Shown here one piece after another: positions 20,092 through 28,570 of a stretch of 64,000 bases of DNA; the first letter of the stretch is position 1, and each line of letters opens with the position of its first letter. Position numbers and translations under genes: made by a program. Under the pieces are notes generated by a model that did not search any database, was not told where the DNA came from, and was given only the letters and a program-made list of their open reading frames with translations. The stretch spans positions 15,508 through 79,507 of the forward strand of contig CAZOGW010000002.1 in the NCBI GenBank assembly GCA_964579415.1, given 5' to 3'. Source of the stretch: CAZOGW01 sp964579415. GTDB lineage: Bacteria; Actinomycetota; Acidimicrobiia; Spongiisociales; UBA5794.

Positions 20092-20198
20092 GACCGGCCC
20101 ATCGCCACGGTGTGCCGTGTCGGGCCGATCACACCTACGGTCGAGCGCTCTTCGGCGAGGAATCGGGCGCCATCATGCGCGGGATATCTCCATGGGAC
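20092..20198 (-). pseudogene. Relic of the 5' end of a nucleotide-sugar dehydrogenase gene
   Basis: Read on the minus strand from 20177, the frame gives HDGARFLAEERSTVGVIG. This aligns with HDRARFFAEEPWTAGVIG at the start of the dehydrogenase at 14876. The similarity also covers the upstream leader (GATATC-type stretch and CC.TGG), then decays within about 25 further codons where the Rossmann GLGYVG should be. It is only about 100 bases long, lacks the rest of the gene and sits between two larger genes, so I read it as a duplication or recombination scar. A duplicated leader with regulatory use is an alternative. Confidence 0.6.
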
Positions 20199-20227
20199 AG
20201 GACACGAATGAAGGGGCCACCACCGTG

Positions 20228-22687
20228 TCAGGGGATGCTCACCTTCACCTCGCATCTCGTCGCCGTGTCCGTGCCGGAGCCGCCGTGGCAGGTGTCGGTG
20301 TTGCCGCCTCCGCGGAGGTCGTCGGCGCCGCTGCCGCCGTACAGGGCGTCGGCGCCGGCTCCACCCCGGATCAGATCGGGACCGGCGTTCCCGTAGAGCG
20401 TGTCGTTCCCTGCCCCGCCGTCGACGGTGTCGCTGCCGTCGCCACCGCGCAGTATGTCGCCCCCGGCCTCCCCGTGAAGGGTGTCGTTACCCTTGCCTCC
20501 GTACAGAAGGTCGTCGCCGGTGCCGCCGAGGATCAAGTCGTTCCCGGTGTTTCCCCAGAGGCGGTCATGCCCTCCCCCGCCGTGCAGGTAGTCGCTGTCG
20601 CTGCCGCCGCGCAACCGGTCGTCCCCTCCGGCACCACGGAGCGTGTCGCGACCTGTGCCGCCCCCCAGCTTGTCGTTCCCGGGACCCCCGTAGAGCAGGT
20701 CGGCGTCGGAGCCGCCGCTGATCTCGTCGTCGCCCCGCTGGCCGTAGAGCCGGTCGACCCCGCCCTCACCGTAGAGGCGGTCCTTGCCGGTGCCGCCGAG
20801 GATCAGGTCGTCGCCGACCCCGCCATGGATCGTGTCGGCTCCGCTCCCCCCGAAGACCACGTCGTTGCCGGGACCGGCGTAGACGCGGTCGTTGCCGGAG
20901 CCTCCGCAGATCACGTCGTTACCGCCGCGGCCGTGGATCACATCGTGACCCCGCCCCGCCCAGATGATGTCATTCCCCTTGGTGCCGTAGATGACGTCGT
21001 TGCCCGAGGTGCCCAGGATGGTGGCCCGCTCTCTGGTACACCACCACGCCTCGTTGTCGGCGGTGGCCGTATCGCACTTCCACCCGGCGGGGACGAACCA
21101 CGATGTCGGCGAGGCGCCAGGGATCGCCGTGTTGCCCAGGTACACGTCGAGGACGCCGTTGGTGCGGAGCAGGAACAGGTCGTCACGGCCGTCGCCGTCG
21201 AAGTCGTTGGCGAGGACGTCCGCCCAGGCGCCGGAGGCGGGCAGCGTCCTCGTCTCGTTGACTGTGCCATAGCCGTTGAGCAGGATGCGAACCTTGGCCC
21301 GGTCGATCGCATACAGGTCGGGCAGGTCGTCGACGTTGCGGTCGCCGAGGGTGAACTGCCACGAGCGAGTGTCGCCGAGCGGGGTTGCGGTGTCGGCGAG
21401 CTTGGACTTGTAGCCTCCCTTGCCGTTCCACACCTCGACCCGGGTGGCGGTCGCCGAACGGCGGATGACGAACAGGTCCTGCACGCCGTCGCGGTTGTGG
21501 TCTCCCAGCAGGTAGGCGGCGCCGGCCGAAGGCTTGACCGCGGTCGACAACTTCACGGTCTTCTTGAACTCCTTGGAGCGTAGAGCCACCTCCATCGCCA
21601 CCGTGGAGCCTTTGCTGTCGATGAACCAGATGTCGGTGCGGCCGTGGCGCTCGTAGTCGGCGTAGGCGACCAGGCGACCACGCCGCGTCACCGCCGGCAC
21701 CACGAACGACGAGGCGGCGCAGGCCCGGTGCAGTTGGTGGGTGCGGGAGAACTCCACCAGGAGGGAGGTGCCGGCGTCGCCCACCTCTACGACATCGGCG
21801 AGGCCGTTGCCGGTGAAGTCGGCCAACGCCTGCGGCTTGCCCGCCTCCGTGGGACCGATGGCGGCGACGTCGTAGGTGGCGGCGAGGGTGGTGAAGTTGG
21901 CCGGGCTGGTGGTGGGCGGGTACGGCTTGGGGACGGTGCCGTAACCCGGGGTGGCGTTGGGGCCCATCCAACTGAAGTGCATGGTGTCCTTGATGTCCAT
22001 CCAGTCGCCGCCCCAGCAGAACCCGGCGTCGCGCCACGCCTGGACGAACCAGTCCGGCATGTCGGTGATCTTCGTGTTGTCGGAGCGGTAGGGGTTGGTG
22101 GTCCAGTTGATGTCGATGGTGGCGCCGAAGGTGTGGTTGGAGATGCTGAAGGAGCCACCCACCGTGCGCGGCACGTAGGTGGCGGTATCGCCGCTGCGGA
22201 TGCGGTAAGGCTTACCGGGATTGGCGGCGGCAGCGGCGACGAGGTTGGCGCCTGCCTTCTGGAACGCCGGGAGCGCCCGCTCGTGGACCCTCACCACCTT
22301 GCCGCCGCTCAGCGGCACGGTCCAGTTGACCAGTTCGCTCGAGAGCTGGCCGATGGTGCGCCCGAAGAAGTCGCCGCGGTACCCGCGTATCCGGTCCGGC
22401 GACGACAGCGGGCCGGAGCGGGTATGGAGCGGGTTCGACGTCGACGGGGGGCCGCAGCCCGCCGACTCGTTGAAGGAGGGGAACCCGCCACCTTCCCCGG
22501 CGAGTCCTTCCCCCAGCCCGTCGCCATGCGCCGGGTGATAACCCTCATGCTCGGGGGGGATCGGGTCGTCCGCAGGCTGGGACCAGGCCGGAGGCGCCGT
22601 CATCGTCACCAGGCCGAGCGCCATGGCAATCCCCACTACCCGCCGGCCACCACGGCGCAGTCCTTGATGAAGCTGTCGGCTCGTCAC
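20228..22687 (-). CDS. Secreted M15-type peptidase with FG-GAP repeats and RTX tail
   Basis: About 819 residues. The signal peptide ends near PPAWSQPADD. An M15 (VanY / D,D- or L,D-peptidase) domain lies at about 119-243, with zinc-site motifs SISNHTFGATID and KDTMHFSW. FG-GAP/VCBS-like repeats at about 285-522 (GNGLADVVEV, NRDGVQDLFVI, FDGDGRDDLFLL) suggest a propeller. An RTX array occupies about 555-802 and ends in a Cys-bracketed cap (TDTCHGG, TRCEVKVSIP). Probable substrate: peptidoglycan stem peptides at the surface. I chose the GTG at 22687 because it starts the signal peptide; the longer frame to 22810 runs close to the divergent gene. The domain order is unusual. Confidence 0.8.
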   Translation of the reverse strand: MTSRQLHQGLRRGGRRVVGIAMALGLVTMTAPPAWSQPADDPIPPEHEGYHPAHGDGLGEGLAGEGGGFPSFNESAGCGPPSTSNPLHTRSGPLSSPDRIRGYRGDFFGRTIGQLSSELVNWTVPLSGGKVVRVHERALPAFQKAGANLVAAAAANPGKPYRIRSGDTATYVPRTVGGSFSISNHTFGATIDINWTTNPYRSDNTKITDMPDWFVQAWRDAGFCWGGDWMDIKDTMHFSWMGPNATPGYGTVPKPYPPTTSPANFTTLAATYDVAAIGPTEAGKPQALADFTGNGLADVVEVGDAGTSLLVEFSRTHQLHRACAASSFVVPAVTRRGRLVAYADYERHGRTDIWFIDSKGSTVAMEVALRSKEFKKTVKLSTAVKPSAGAAYLLGDHNRDGVQDLFVIRRSATATRVEVWNGKGGYKSKLADTATPLGDTRSWQFTLGDRNVDDLPDLYAIDRAKVRILLNGYGTVNETRTLPASGAWADVLANDFDGDGRDDLFLLRTNGVLDVYLGNTAIPGASPTSWFVPAGWKCDTATADNEAWWCTRERATILGTSGNDVIYGTKGNDIIWAGRGHDVIHGRGGNDVICGGSGNDRVYAGPGNDVVFGGSGADTIHGGVGDDLILGGTGKDRLYGEGGVDRLYGQRGDDEISGGSDADLLYGGPGNDKLGGGTGRDTLRGAGGDDRLRGGSDSDYLHGGGGHDRLWGNTGNDLILGGTGDDLLYGGKGNDTLHGEAGGDILRGGDGSDTVDGGAGNDTLYGNAGPDLIRGGAGADALYGGSGADDLRGGGNTDTCHGGSGTDTATRCEVKVSIP

Positions 22688-22824
22688 CCAGGCGAGGCTA
22701 ACCCAGGTGGCGATATAGGCGACTTCCTCGCGGGCAGGCCCGTGCCCGGAAGCGGTTACTCCACGATGCCCTCCCCTGCCACTACAATCCACCCGCCGCC
22801 GCCGGGCCATCCCCCGGGAGAACG

Positions 22825-25800
22825 ATGCACCGTTTCTTCAAACCTGCCATCCGCCCACTTCTGGAGGCGACGAAGCCTTCTCTGGTGGTGGAGATCGGCA
22901 GCGACTGGGGCCACGGCACCGAACTGCTCGCCACCTGGTGCCACGCCAACGGGGCTGCCCTGCACATCGTGGACCCGCTCCCCAAGTACGACGTGGACGA
23001 GTGGGCGCAGCGATGGCCGGGATCCGTCACCTTCCACCTGGACTTGTCGCTCAACGCACTGGTCGATCTCGACGCCCCCGACATGGTGTGCATCGACGGA
23101 GACCACAACTGGTACACGGTGTACCACGAGTTGGAGCTCCTGGCACGCTCGGCCAGCGAGGCGGGGCGCCCCTTCCCGCTGACGCTGTTCCACGACGTGG
23201 CATGGCCCTACGGCCGCCGCGACCTCTACTACGACCCGGCCACGATCCCCGAGGCTCACCGCCATCCCTACCGCAAGGGAGGGCTGGTCCCCGGCCAGCG
23301 AGCGCTGACGGAGAGCGGCTTCAACGACCATCTCGACAACGCCCTCCACGAGGGGACGCTCCGCAACGGGGTTCGCACCGCCGTCGAGGACTTCGTCGCC
23401 GACCGCCCGCACCTGGCGCTCCACGTCGTTCCCGGCCTGCATGGACTCGGCATCGTCGTCGACGACGCCGCCGATGCGGCCGTGCACGAGGCCATCGCCG
23501 ACGTCACCGGCCCAAGCGGGCTGATGCGGGTGATCGAAGCCGTCGAGGAGGACCGGCTGGCACGGCTGCAGAGGCTGTCCGAGATGCAGAAGGAACTCGT
23601 GCAGGAACGGGAGCGCGCCGGGCGGACCCGGGCCGAGGCTGCGCACCACGCCGAGCGGGCAGAGGCGCTGGCGGCACAGGTGAGTGCGCTCGGCGAGAAC
23701 CTCGCCGAGGCGCGGGCACAGGCCGCGGAACTGGAGACCCTCCTCACACGGACCCGGCTCCGGGTCAGGAAGGAGAAGCGGCTGGCGGCGAGACGGCAGC
23801 GAGCACTCGACAAGAAGGTCCGGGCGCTCGACAGGTCCCAGCGGTCGCTCGCCACCGTCCGCAGCAGGCTCGATGCCGCCGAGGCGGAGTCACGTGCCCT
23901 CAAGCGTCGGCTCGGGGCTGCCGAGGCCGACTACTCGCGGCTCCGCAACCGGCGCTCGGTGCGCCTCACGTTGCGGATGGCCTCCCTGTTCCGCCCGCTC
24001 TTCCGGCTTCGCCGCGGCCAGGGGTCCCGCAAGACGTCGACGCCGGCGACGTCGGCACGGGACGACGGCGCCAAGGAGGGCAAGCCAGGTAGCCGACCGC
24101 CCGCCGGGGCGACCGCGCCCGCCGACCCGGCGCCCGTAAGGCTGACGCCGTCGACCGCCGCAGCAGCACAGCCATCGCCGGAGGCCGCCGGCCGGCGCCG
24201 TCCACGACGGATCAGGTCGCCCCGGGCAGCCCGCGCCGGCCGGGCTCTCTGGGCGGGCTTCGGCGGCATCGCCTCCGCCGAACTGGACAAGCTGGTGCAG
24301 GCACGGCACGACTCCCCCGCCGAGGCTTCCCGTGCCGCCCTGGAACTGGCCAGGTGGTGGCGCTACCACGGCGACCTCGACAGGGCGCTGGACCTGGCTC
24401 GCCTGAGCCGGGCGGCACGGCCTGACGCCCCCTGGTCACGGGACGGGCAGTTCCTCGAAGCAGACGTCCTCCACGAATTGGGGCTTGCCGAAGAGGGCCG
24501 GTACCTGCTCGACCACATGCTGGAGGGGGCACCCGACGACCCGCACCTGTTGTTGCGCCTTGCCAACACCTTCGCCTCACCGGCGGGGCCTGCCGGCGAT
24601 CGGGACGACCTGACCCGGCTCGCCATCATCAATCAGGTCCTCGCCAACGCCGGGCTGTCTTCCCTCCGTCTCGCCGACGCCGGCAGGGGTTTGCGCATCG
24701 ACAACCTCGCCGGGACCGGCCCCGAGCCGGTGCCGCACCAGGGCCCGGAGCCGCTGGTGTCGGTGGTCGTCCCGGCGTTCAACGCCTCCGACTGGTTGGC
24801 GACCTCGGTCGGTTCCATCCTGGCTCAGACTTGGCCGCGGATCGAGGTCGTCATCGTCGACGACGCCAGCAGCGACGGGACCGTCGAGGTGGCGCAGGAA
24901 CTGGCAGCCCGGGATCGGCGGGTCCGGGTGCTCCGGCAATCGACCAACCGGGGCGCCTACGCGGCACGCAACCGGGGGGTGGCGTCGGCAACAGGCGACT
25001 TCGTCACCGTCAACGACTCCGACGACTGGTCCCACCCGGAGCGCATCGCCCGCGAGGTGCGGGCCCTGGTGGACGATCCCGACATCGTGGGTGTGATGCC
25101 CCACCGCAGCCGCGTCACCGCCGATCTGGTGTTCATCGAGCCCACGGTGCGGTCCCGCCCCGAACGGGTCATCCCCGACATCTCGTCGCTGATGGTGCGC
25201 CGCGCCACCCTCGAAGAGGTGGGGCCGTGGGACGAGGTCCGCGCCGCCGGCGACCACGAGTTCGGCAAGCGGCTCGAGGCGTACTACGGCCCGGAGGCGG
25301 TGTTACGTATCCATCCCGAGGCGCCGATGTCGCTCTCCCTGCGCCTCCCCGAGTCGATCTCGGCGGCGGGAGCGACCTCCATCCTCTCCCGGCATCACGT
25401 CATCGGGGCTCGGCGTCTCTACCACCAGGCGCTGGCACACTGGCACGACTCGCCGTCGTTCCGGGAGTCGCTGCCGTTCCGACCGGGAGAACCGCGACCC
25501 TTCCCCGCGCCGCGACCGATCACCGACGGGGATCCGGGCGGCACCCGAACCCGTCCCGACCTGGTGTTCCTCTCCGACTTCACCCCGTCCGGGGCCACCG
25601 CCGCCGCCGTCGAGGAGCTGGCGGCACAGTCGTCGGCCGGGCTTACGACGGCGCTCGTCCACAACCCGTCCTACCACGGGCGCTTCCTCGACCCCATCAG
25701 CGCCCGGGTCTGGGACGCCGCCGGCAGCACCGCCCTGCTGCTCGGCAAGGACGAGCGGATCGACACCGATCTCCTCGTCATCCGGGATCCCTGGATCGCC

Positions 25801-26586
25801 GAGCACTTCGTCGACGGCCTTCCCACCGTCACCGCCGCCCGCACCATCGTGGTCATCAACCGCCCACCGCACCGGTCGTCCGGGCGACCGGTCCCCGACC
25901 TGGACACGGTGATACGCAACGTGCGAGCTCGCTACGGTGACCAGGTCGTGTGGTACCCCGGCGATCCGTCGCTACGGCGGTCCCTGGAGGAGCTACGAAC
26001 CGGCGCCGCGGGCGGCATCCGCCTCGCCGCCGAGGATTGGGCCGACGTCATCGACGTCGACGCGTGGCGGGGACCGCTGCGCCGGGTCGACGGCCCCACG
26101 GTCCGGGTCGGCCTGAGCCGCCGAGGCGCCCAACCGGAAAGGCAGGTCGGCCTCCCGGATCTCTCGGCCCATCTGCACCACGGCGACGTCACCATCCACA
26201 CTCTCGGAGAAGCCGAGTTCGGTGGCGGATCCCTGCCGGGTGCCGGGCCCGTCGATGACGCGGACCCGGTGAGGGACTTCCTCGACGGTCTCGACATCTA
26301 CGTCCACCTCGACGCCTCCACCGGGACAACCGATCGGACCTTGCTCGCCGCCCTCGCCGTGGGTATCCCGATCGTGACCGGCACCGGCCTCGCTCCGCTG
26401 CTGGGCCCGGCGGCCGTCTACGCCGCGCCCGAGGATGTGCTCGACGCCATCTTCGACCTCCGTGACGACCCGCGACGGTACGAAGCGCAGGTCCGCAGCG
26501 GCTGGCGCCTCGTCGAGGAACGATTCAGCCACCAGGCCCACATCGAGCGCCTCGGCGAGCTACGCGCCGGAATCACCCTGCTCTGA
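22825..26586 (+). CDS. Methyltransferase / coiled coil / GT2 / GT-B-like fusion, 1253 residues
   Basis: N-terminal class I SAM-like domain (about 1-215) with VVEIGSDWGHGTELL and CIDGDHNW, close to the CmcI/Methyltransf_24 group. Residues 232-375 form a long charged coiled coil ending in RRSVRLTLRMASLFRPL. A Pro/Ala linker (about 400-470) and helical repeats (about 472-625) follow. The GT2 domain starts near 642 with SVVVPAFNASDWL and has VNDSDDWSHPER near 729. From about 910 to the end is a degenerate GT-B-like region (VGIPIVTGTGLAPLLG). It probably modifies and extends a surface glycan. It is read divergently from the M15-RTX gene. I can defend the first three parts; the C-terminal call is weaker. 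Confidence 0.78.
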   Translation: MHRFFKPAIRPLLEATKPSLVVEIGSDWGHGTELLATWCHANGAALHIVDPLPKYDVDEWAQRWPGSVTFHLDLSLNALVDLDAPDMVCIDGDHNWYTVYHELELLARSASEAGRPFPLTLFHDVAWPYGRRDLYYDPATIPEAHRHPYRKGGLVPGQRALTESGFNDHLDNALHEGTLRNGVRTAVEDFVADRPHLALHVVPGLHGLGIVVDDAADAAVHEAIADVTGPSGLMRVIEAVEEDRLARLQRLSEMQKELVQERERAGRTRAEAAHHAERAEALAAQVSALGENLAEARAQAAELETLLTRTRLRVRKEKRLAARRQRALDKKVRALDRSQRSLATVRSRLDAAEAESRALKRRLGAAEADYSRLRNRRSVRLTLRMASLFRPLFRLRRGQGSRKTSTPATSARDDGAKEGKPGSRPPAGATAPADPAPVRLTPSTAAAAQPSPEAAGRRRPRRIRSPRAARAGRALWAGFGGIASAELDKLVQARHDSPAEASRAALELARWWRYHGDLDRALDLARLSRAARPDAPWSRDGQFLEADVLHELGLAEEGRYLLDHMLEGAPDDPHLLLRLANTFASPAGPAGDRDDLTRLAIINQVLANAGLSSLRLADAGRGLRIDNLAGTGPEPVPHQGPEPLVSVVVPAFNASDWLATSVGSILAQTWPRIEVVIVDDASSDGTVEVAQELAARDRRVRVLRQSTNRGAYAARNRGVASATGDFVTVNDSDDWSHPERIAREVRALVDDPDIVGVMPHRSRVTADLVFIEPTVRSRPERVIPDISSLMVRRATLEEVGPWDEVRAAGDHEFGKRLEAYYGPEAVLRIHPEAPMSLSLRLPESISAAGATSILSRHHVIGARRLYHQALAHWHDSPSFRESLPFRPGEPRPFPAPRPITDGDPGGTRTRPDLVFLSDFTPSGATAAAVEELAAQSSAGLTTALVHNPSYHGRFLDPISARVWDAAGSTALLLGKDERIDTDLLVIRDPWIAEHFVDGLPTVTAARTIVVINRPPHRSSGRPVPDLDTVIRNVRARYGDQVVWYPGDPSLRRSLEELRTGAAGGIRLAAEDWADVIDVDAWRGPLRRVDGPTVRVGLSRRGAQPERQVGLPDLSAHLHHGDVTIHTLGEAEFGGGSLPGAGPVDDADPVRDFLDGLDIYVHLDASTGTTDRTLLAALAVGIPIVTGTGLAPLLGPAAVYAAPEDVLDAIFDLRDDPRRYEAQVRSGWRLVEERFSHQAHIERLGELRAGITLL

Positions 26587-26634
26587 CCGGTCCGTTCAGA
26601 TCCGGACGCCCATGCACGCACGGCTCTACCGGCC

Positions 26635-26657
26635 ACTGGCTACTGGCTACTGGCTAC
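26635..26657. repeat. Heptanucleotide array, unit ACTGGCT
   Basis: Three exact tandem copies of ACTGGCT plus AC, in the 115-base gap between two convergent genes. Related TACTNGG-type arrays occur at 51761 and 59942. Just upstream, GTCCG (26590-26594) and CGGAC (26603-26607) can form a small stem. Confidence 0.75.
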
Positions 26658-26701
26658 GCCGCCGGCCACCAGGAACGTCGCCGAAATTGACGCGGCGGCC
26701 C

Positions 26702-28423
26702 TCAGGCGCCCTCGTCCCCGGCCACAAGAGACACTTCCTCCGCGGTGAGCGTCGAGCGCCACACATCCAGGGCACGGCCCATCCCCGCCCACATCGGATC
26801 GACCAGCGTGACGTCGCCGGATCCCCACTCCGGCAGTGGACCGTCGAGCACGTAACGTGACCGGAAGTCGTGCCCGTCGACGATGAACTCGTCGAACAAC
26901 CTCACGTTGTCTGCCCGGACCGCGCCCATCAAGGCGCGGCGGCCGTCCTCGGTGAGGAGCCGCGGTCGACCGGTACGGAGCGTGCCCTGTGACTTCTGCA
27001 GGTTGCGTCGTACCGCCTCCCGCTCCTCGACTTCGAGCAGCGGTGCCAGCACCAGGGCGACGAGCAGCTCGCGTTCGGAGAAGCTCACATTGTGGACCGG
27101 GGGTTTGTCGACCCTCAGTTCGACGCCGAGTCTGGAGGTCATGGCGTCGATGACCCCGGTGGGACCGCGGGCGGCGAGATGCTCGTAGGGGACGACGGTG
27201 AGGGAGCGGTCGAGGCGATCTCGGAGCAACTCGAGCACCGGCGTCCAGGTGAGCTGCGACGCGTCGACCCTGTCGAGGAAGGCATCGAAGGTCTTGGAGC
27301 CCCCCGCCTGCACCGACTGCACGTAGTAGGACTCGAGGAAGTCGGCCTGGTTGCGTACCGCGAACACAACGGACACGTCGGTGCCCGCCAGCGCCTCGGC
27401 GAGGATGTCGACTCGCCGCGGTGCGTTCTGATAGAGAGGTCCGTCGAGCCGTGGCGAGGGGGCGCCGATGAGGGACTCGTCCGACACGAACACCGCGGCC
27501 GACTCCCGGACACTGCCCAGGTCGGCTGCCAGCGCCCGCGCCGCTTCCGCCCGGGCGCCCTCGTCTCCTTTCGAAGCCGTCCTCACCAGCTTGAGGGCTT
27601 CGGTGAGCGGGCCACTGCTGCGAATCTGGCACACCCACCCCTGCAGCGCCAGCTCGTCGCCGTGCCTGCGGAAGAACCGCTGTAGCGAGGTGGTGCCCGT
27701 CTTCGAGGCGCCCAGGTGAAGCACGACCCGGCGGCGATGATTCCCGTCACCTGCGTCGGATTCTCGACGGGTCCGGACCCAGACCGACGTCAGGGCGGCC
27801 CGGCTCTCCGCATCGACCCCGGAGCCGGGGTGGAAGTCCTGGCGGTGGTAGTCCCCGGCATCGAGCTGCCCGACGAGGGCCGTCACCGCGTCGGCCGGCG
27901 AACCGACGTGGTGCACCAGCACGACCTTCGGCTGGTGGCGGGCGACGGCGGCGGCAACCTGGGCGCCTCCATCCGGGTGGGAGACGGCGTCGAAGAACAC
28001 CGCGTCGACACGCTCGGCAAGGTGGAACGGCTCGTGTTCCGCACCGACGACATGGAGGCGCCAGCGGTCCATCAGCTCGGGACTGCGGCGCATCGCGTCG
28101 AGGACGACCAGGGCCCAGCCGGGATCGGATTCGACGGTATGGAGAACGGCTACCTTGTCACACCAGTACGGGGTCGCGGCACCGCCGCCCCATTCCAATC
28201 CGGTCATCCCGGGATCCAGCTGGGAAGCGGCGAACCCGGCCGCCCCCCCGGCGAGTTGCGGCGAGGCGTCACGGAACCGGCGCGCCTCGGCCGCCTCCAA
28301 CGGTGACACCATCGCCTGGCGAGCCGTGACCTCGGTCTCGAGCCGGTCGATGCGACCGAGGACGTCCGCGGTGGACTGCTTCACCACCGCGTCGCCCCTG
28401 AGACGCTTCCATAGCTCGCTCAC
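26702..28423 (-). CDS. Sulfotransferase with N-terminal methyltransferase-like domain
   Basis: Protein of 573 residues. Residues 1-45 are helical. Residues 60-218 look like a Rossmann/SAM-binding-type region (LEWGGGAATPYWCDKV, RVDAVFFDAVS), possibly degenerate. From about 228 a PAPS-dependent sulfotransferase fold begins, with the 5'-phosphosulfate loop LHLGASKTGTTSLQRFF and, later, VVFAVRNQADFLESYYVQSV. It would transfer sulfate from PAPS to a hydroxyl of a glycan or lipid. The GTG at 28423 starts the protein; the much longer open frame upstream is the complement of the divergent TagF-like gene and was trimmed. No PAPS-synthesis genes lie in the window. Confidence 0.78.
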   Translation of the reverse strand: MSELWKRLRGDAVVKQSTADVLGRIDRLETEVTARQAMVSPLEAAEARRFRDASPQLAGGAAGFAASQLDPGMTGLEWGGGAATPYWCDKVAVLHTVESDPGWALVVLDAMRRSPELMDRWRLHVVGAEHEPFHLAERVDAVFFDAVSHPDGGAQVAAAVARHQPKVVLVHHVGSPADAVTALVGQLDAGDYHRQDFHPGSGVDAESRAALTSVWVRTRRESDAGDGNHRRRVVLHLGASKTGTTSLQRFFRRHGDELALQGWVCQIRSSGPLTEALKLVRTASKGDEGARAEAARALAADLGSVRESAAVFVSDESLIGAPSPRLDGPLYQNAPRRVDILAEALAGTDVSVVFAVRNQADFLESYYVQSVQAGGSKTFDAFLDRVDASQLTWTPVLELLRDRLDRSLTVVPYEHLAARGPTGVIDAMTSRLGVELRVDKPPVHNVSFSERELLVALVLAPLLEVEEREAVRRNLQKSQGTLRTGRPRLLTEDGRRALMGAVRADNVRLFDEFIVDGHDFRSRYVLDGPLPEWGSGDVTLVDPMWAGMGRALDVWRSTLTAEEVSLVAGDEGA

Positions 28424-28524
28424 GTTACGCGCCTTCCCGTCACACACCGCGATCCGGTACCCGGCCGAAACCCGGCCATCGGTGTAAGACGGCACCTTAG
28501 GACGTACGCGGATCGCGGTGACCC

Positions 28525-28530
28525 TAAAAT
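28525..28530 (+). promoter_or_regulatory. Possible -10 element (TAAAAT) for the sialic acid operon
   Basis: TAAAAT is the only AT-rich hexamer in the 147-base divergent gap, 41 bases before the ATG at 28571. I do not see a matching -35 at standard spacing, so this is tentative. Confidence 0.3.
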
Positions 28531-28570
28531 GCCGGTCGCTCTTCTTCCCCCACCAGCGAGGTGCCGGTTC

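Noticed and set aside
19712..21583. A 623-codon open frame on the plus strand with repetitive Val/Ala-rich translation
   Set aside because: It is the antisense of the RTX array and the start of the large glycosyltransferase; the repetition mirrors RTX codons.
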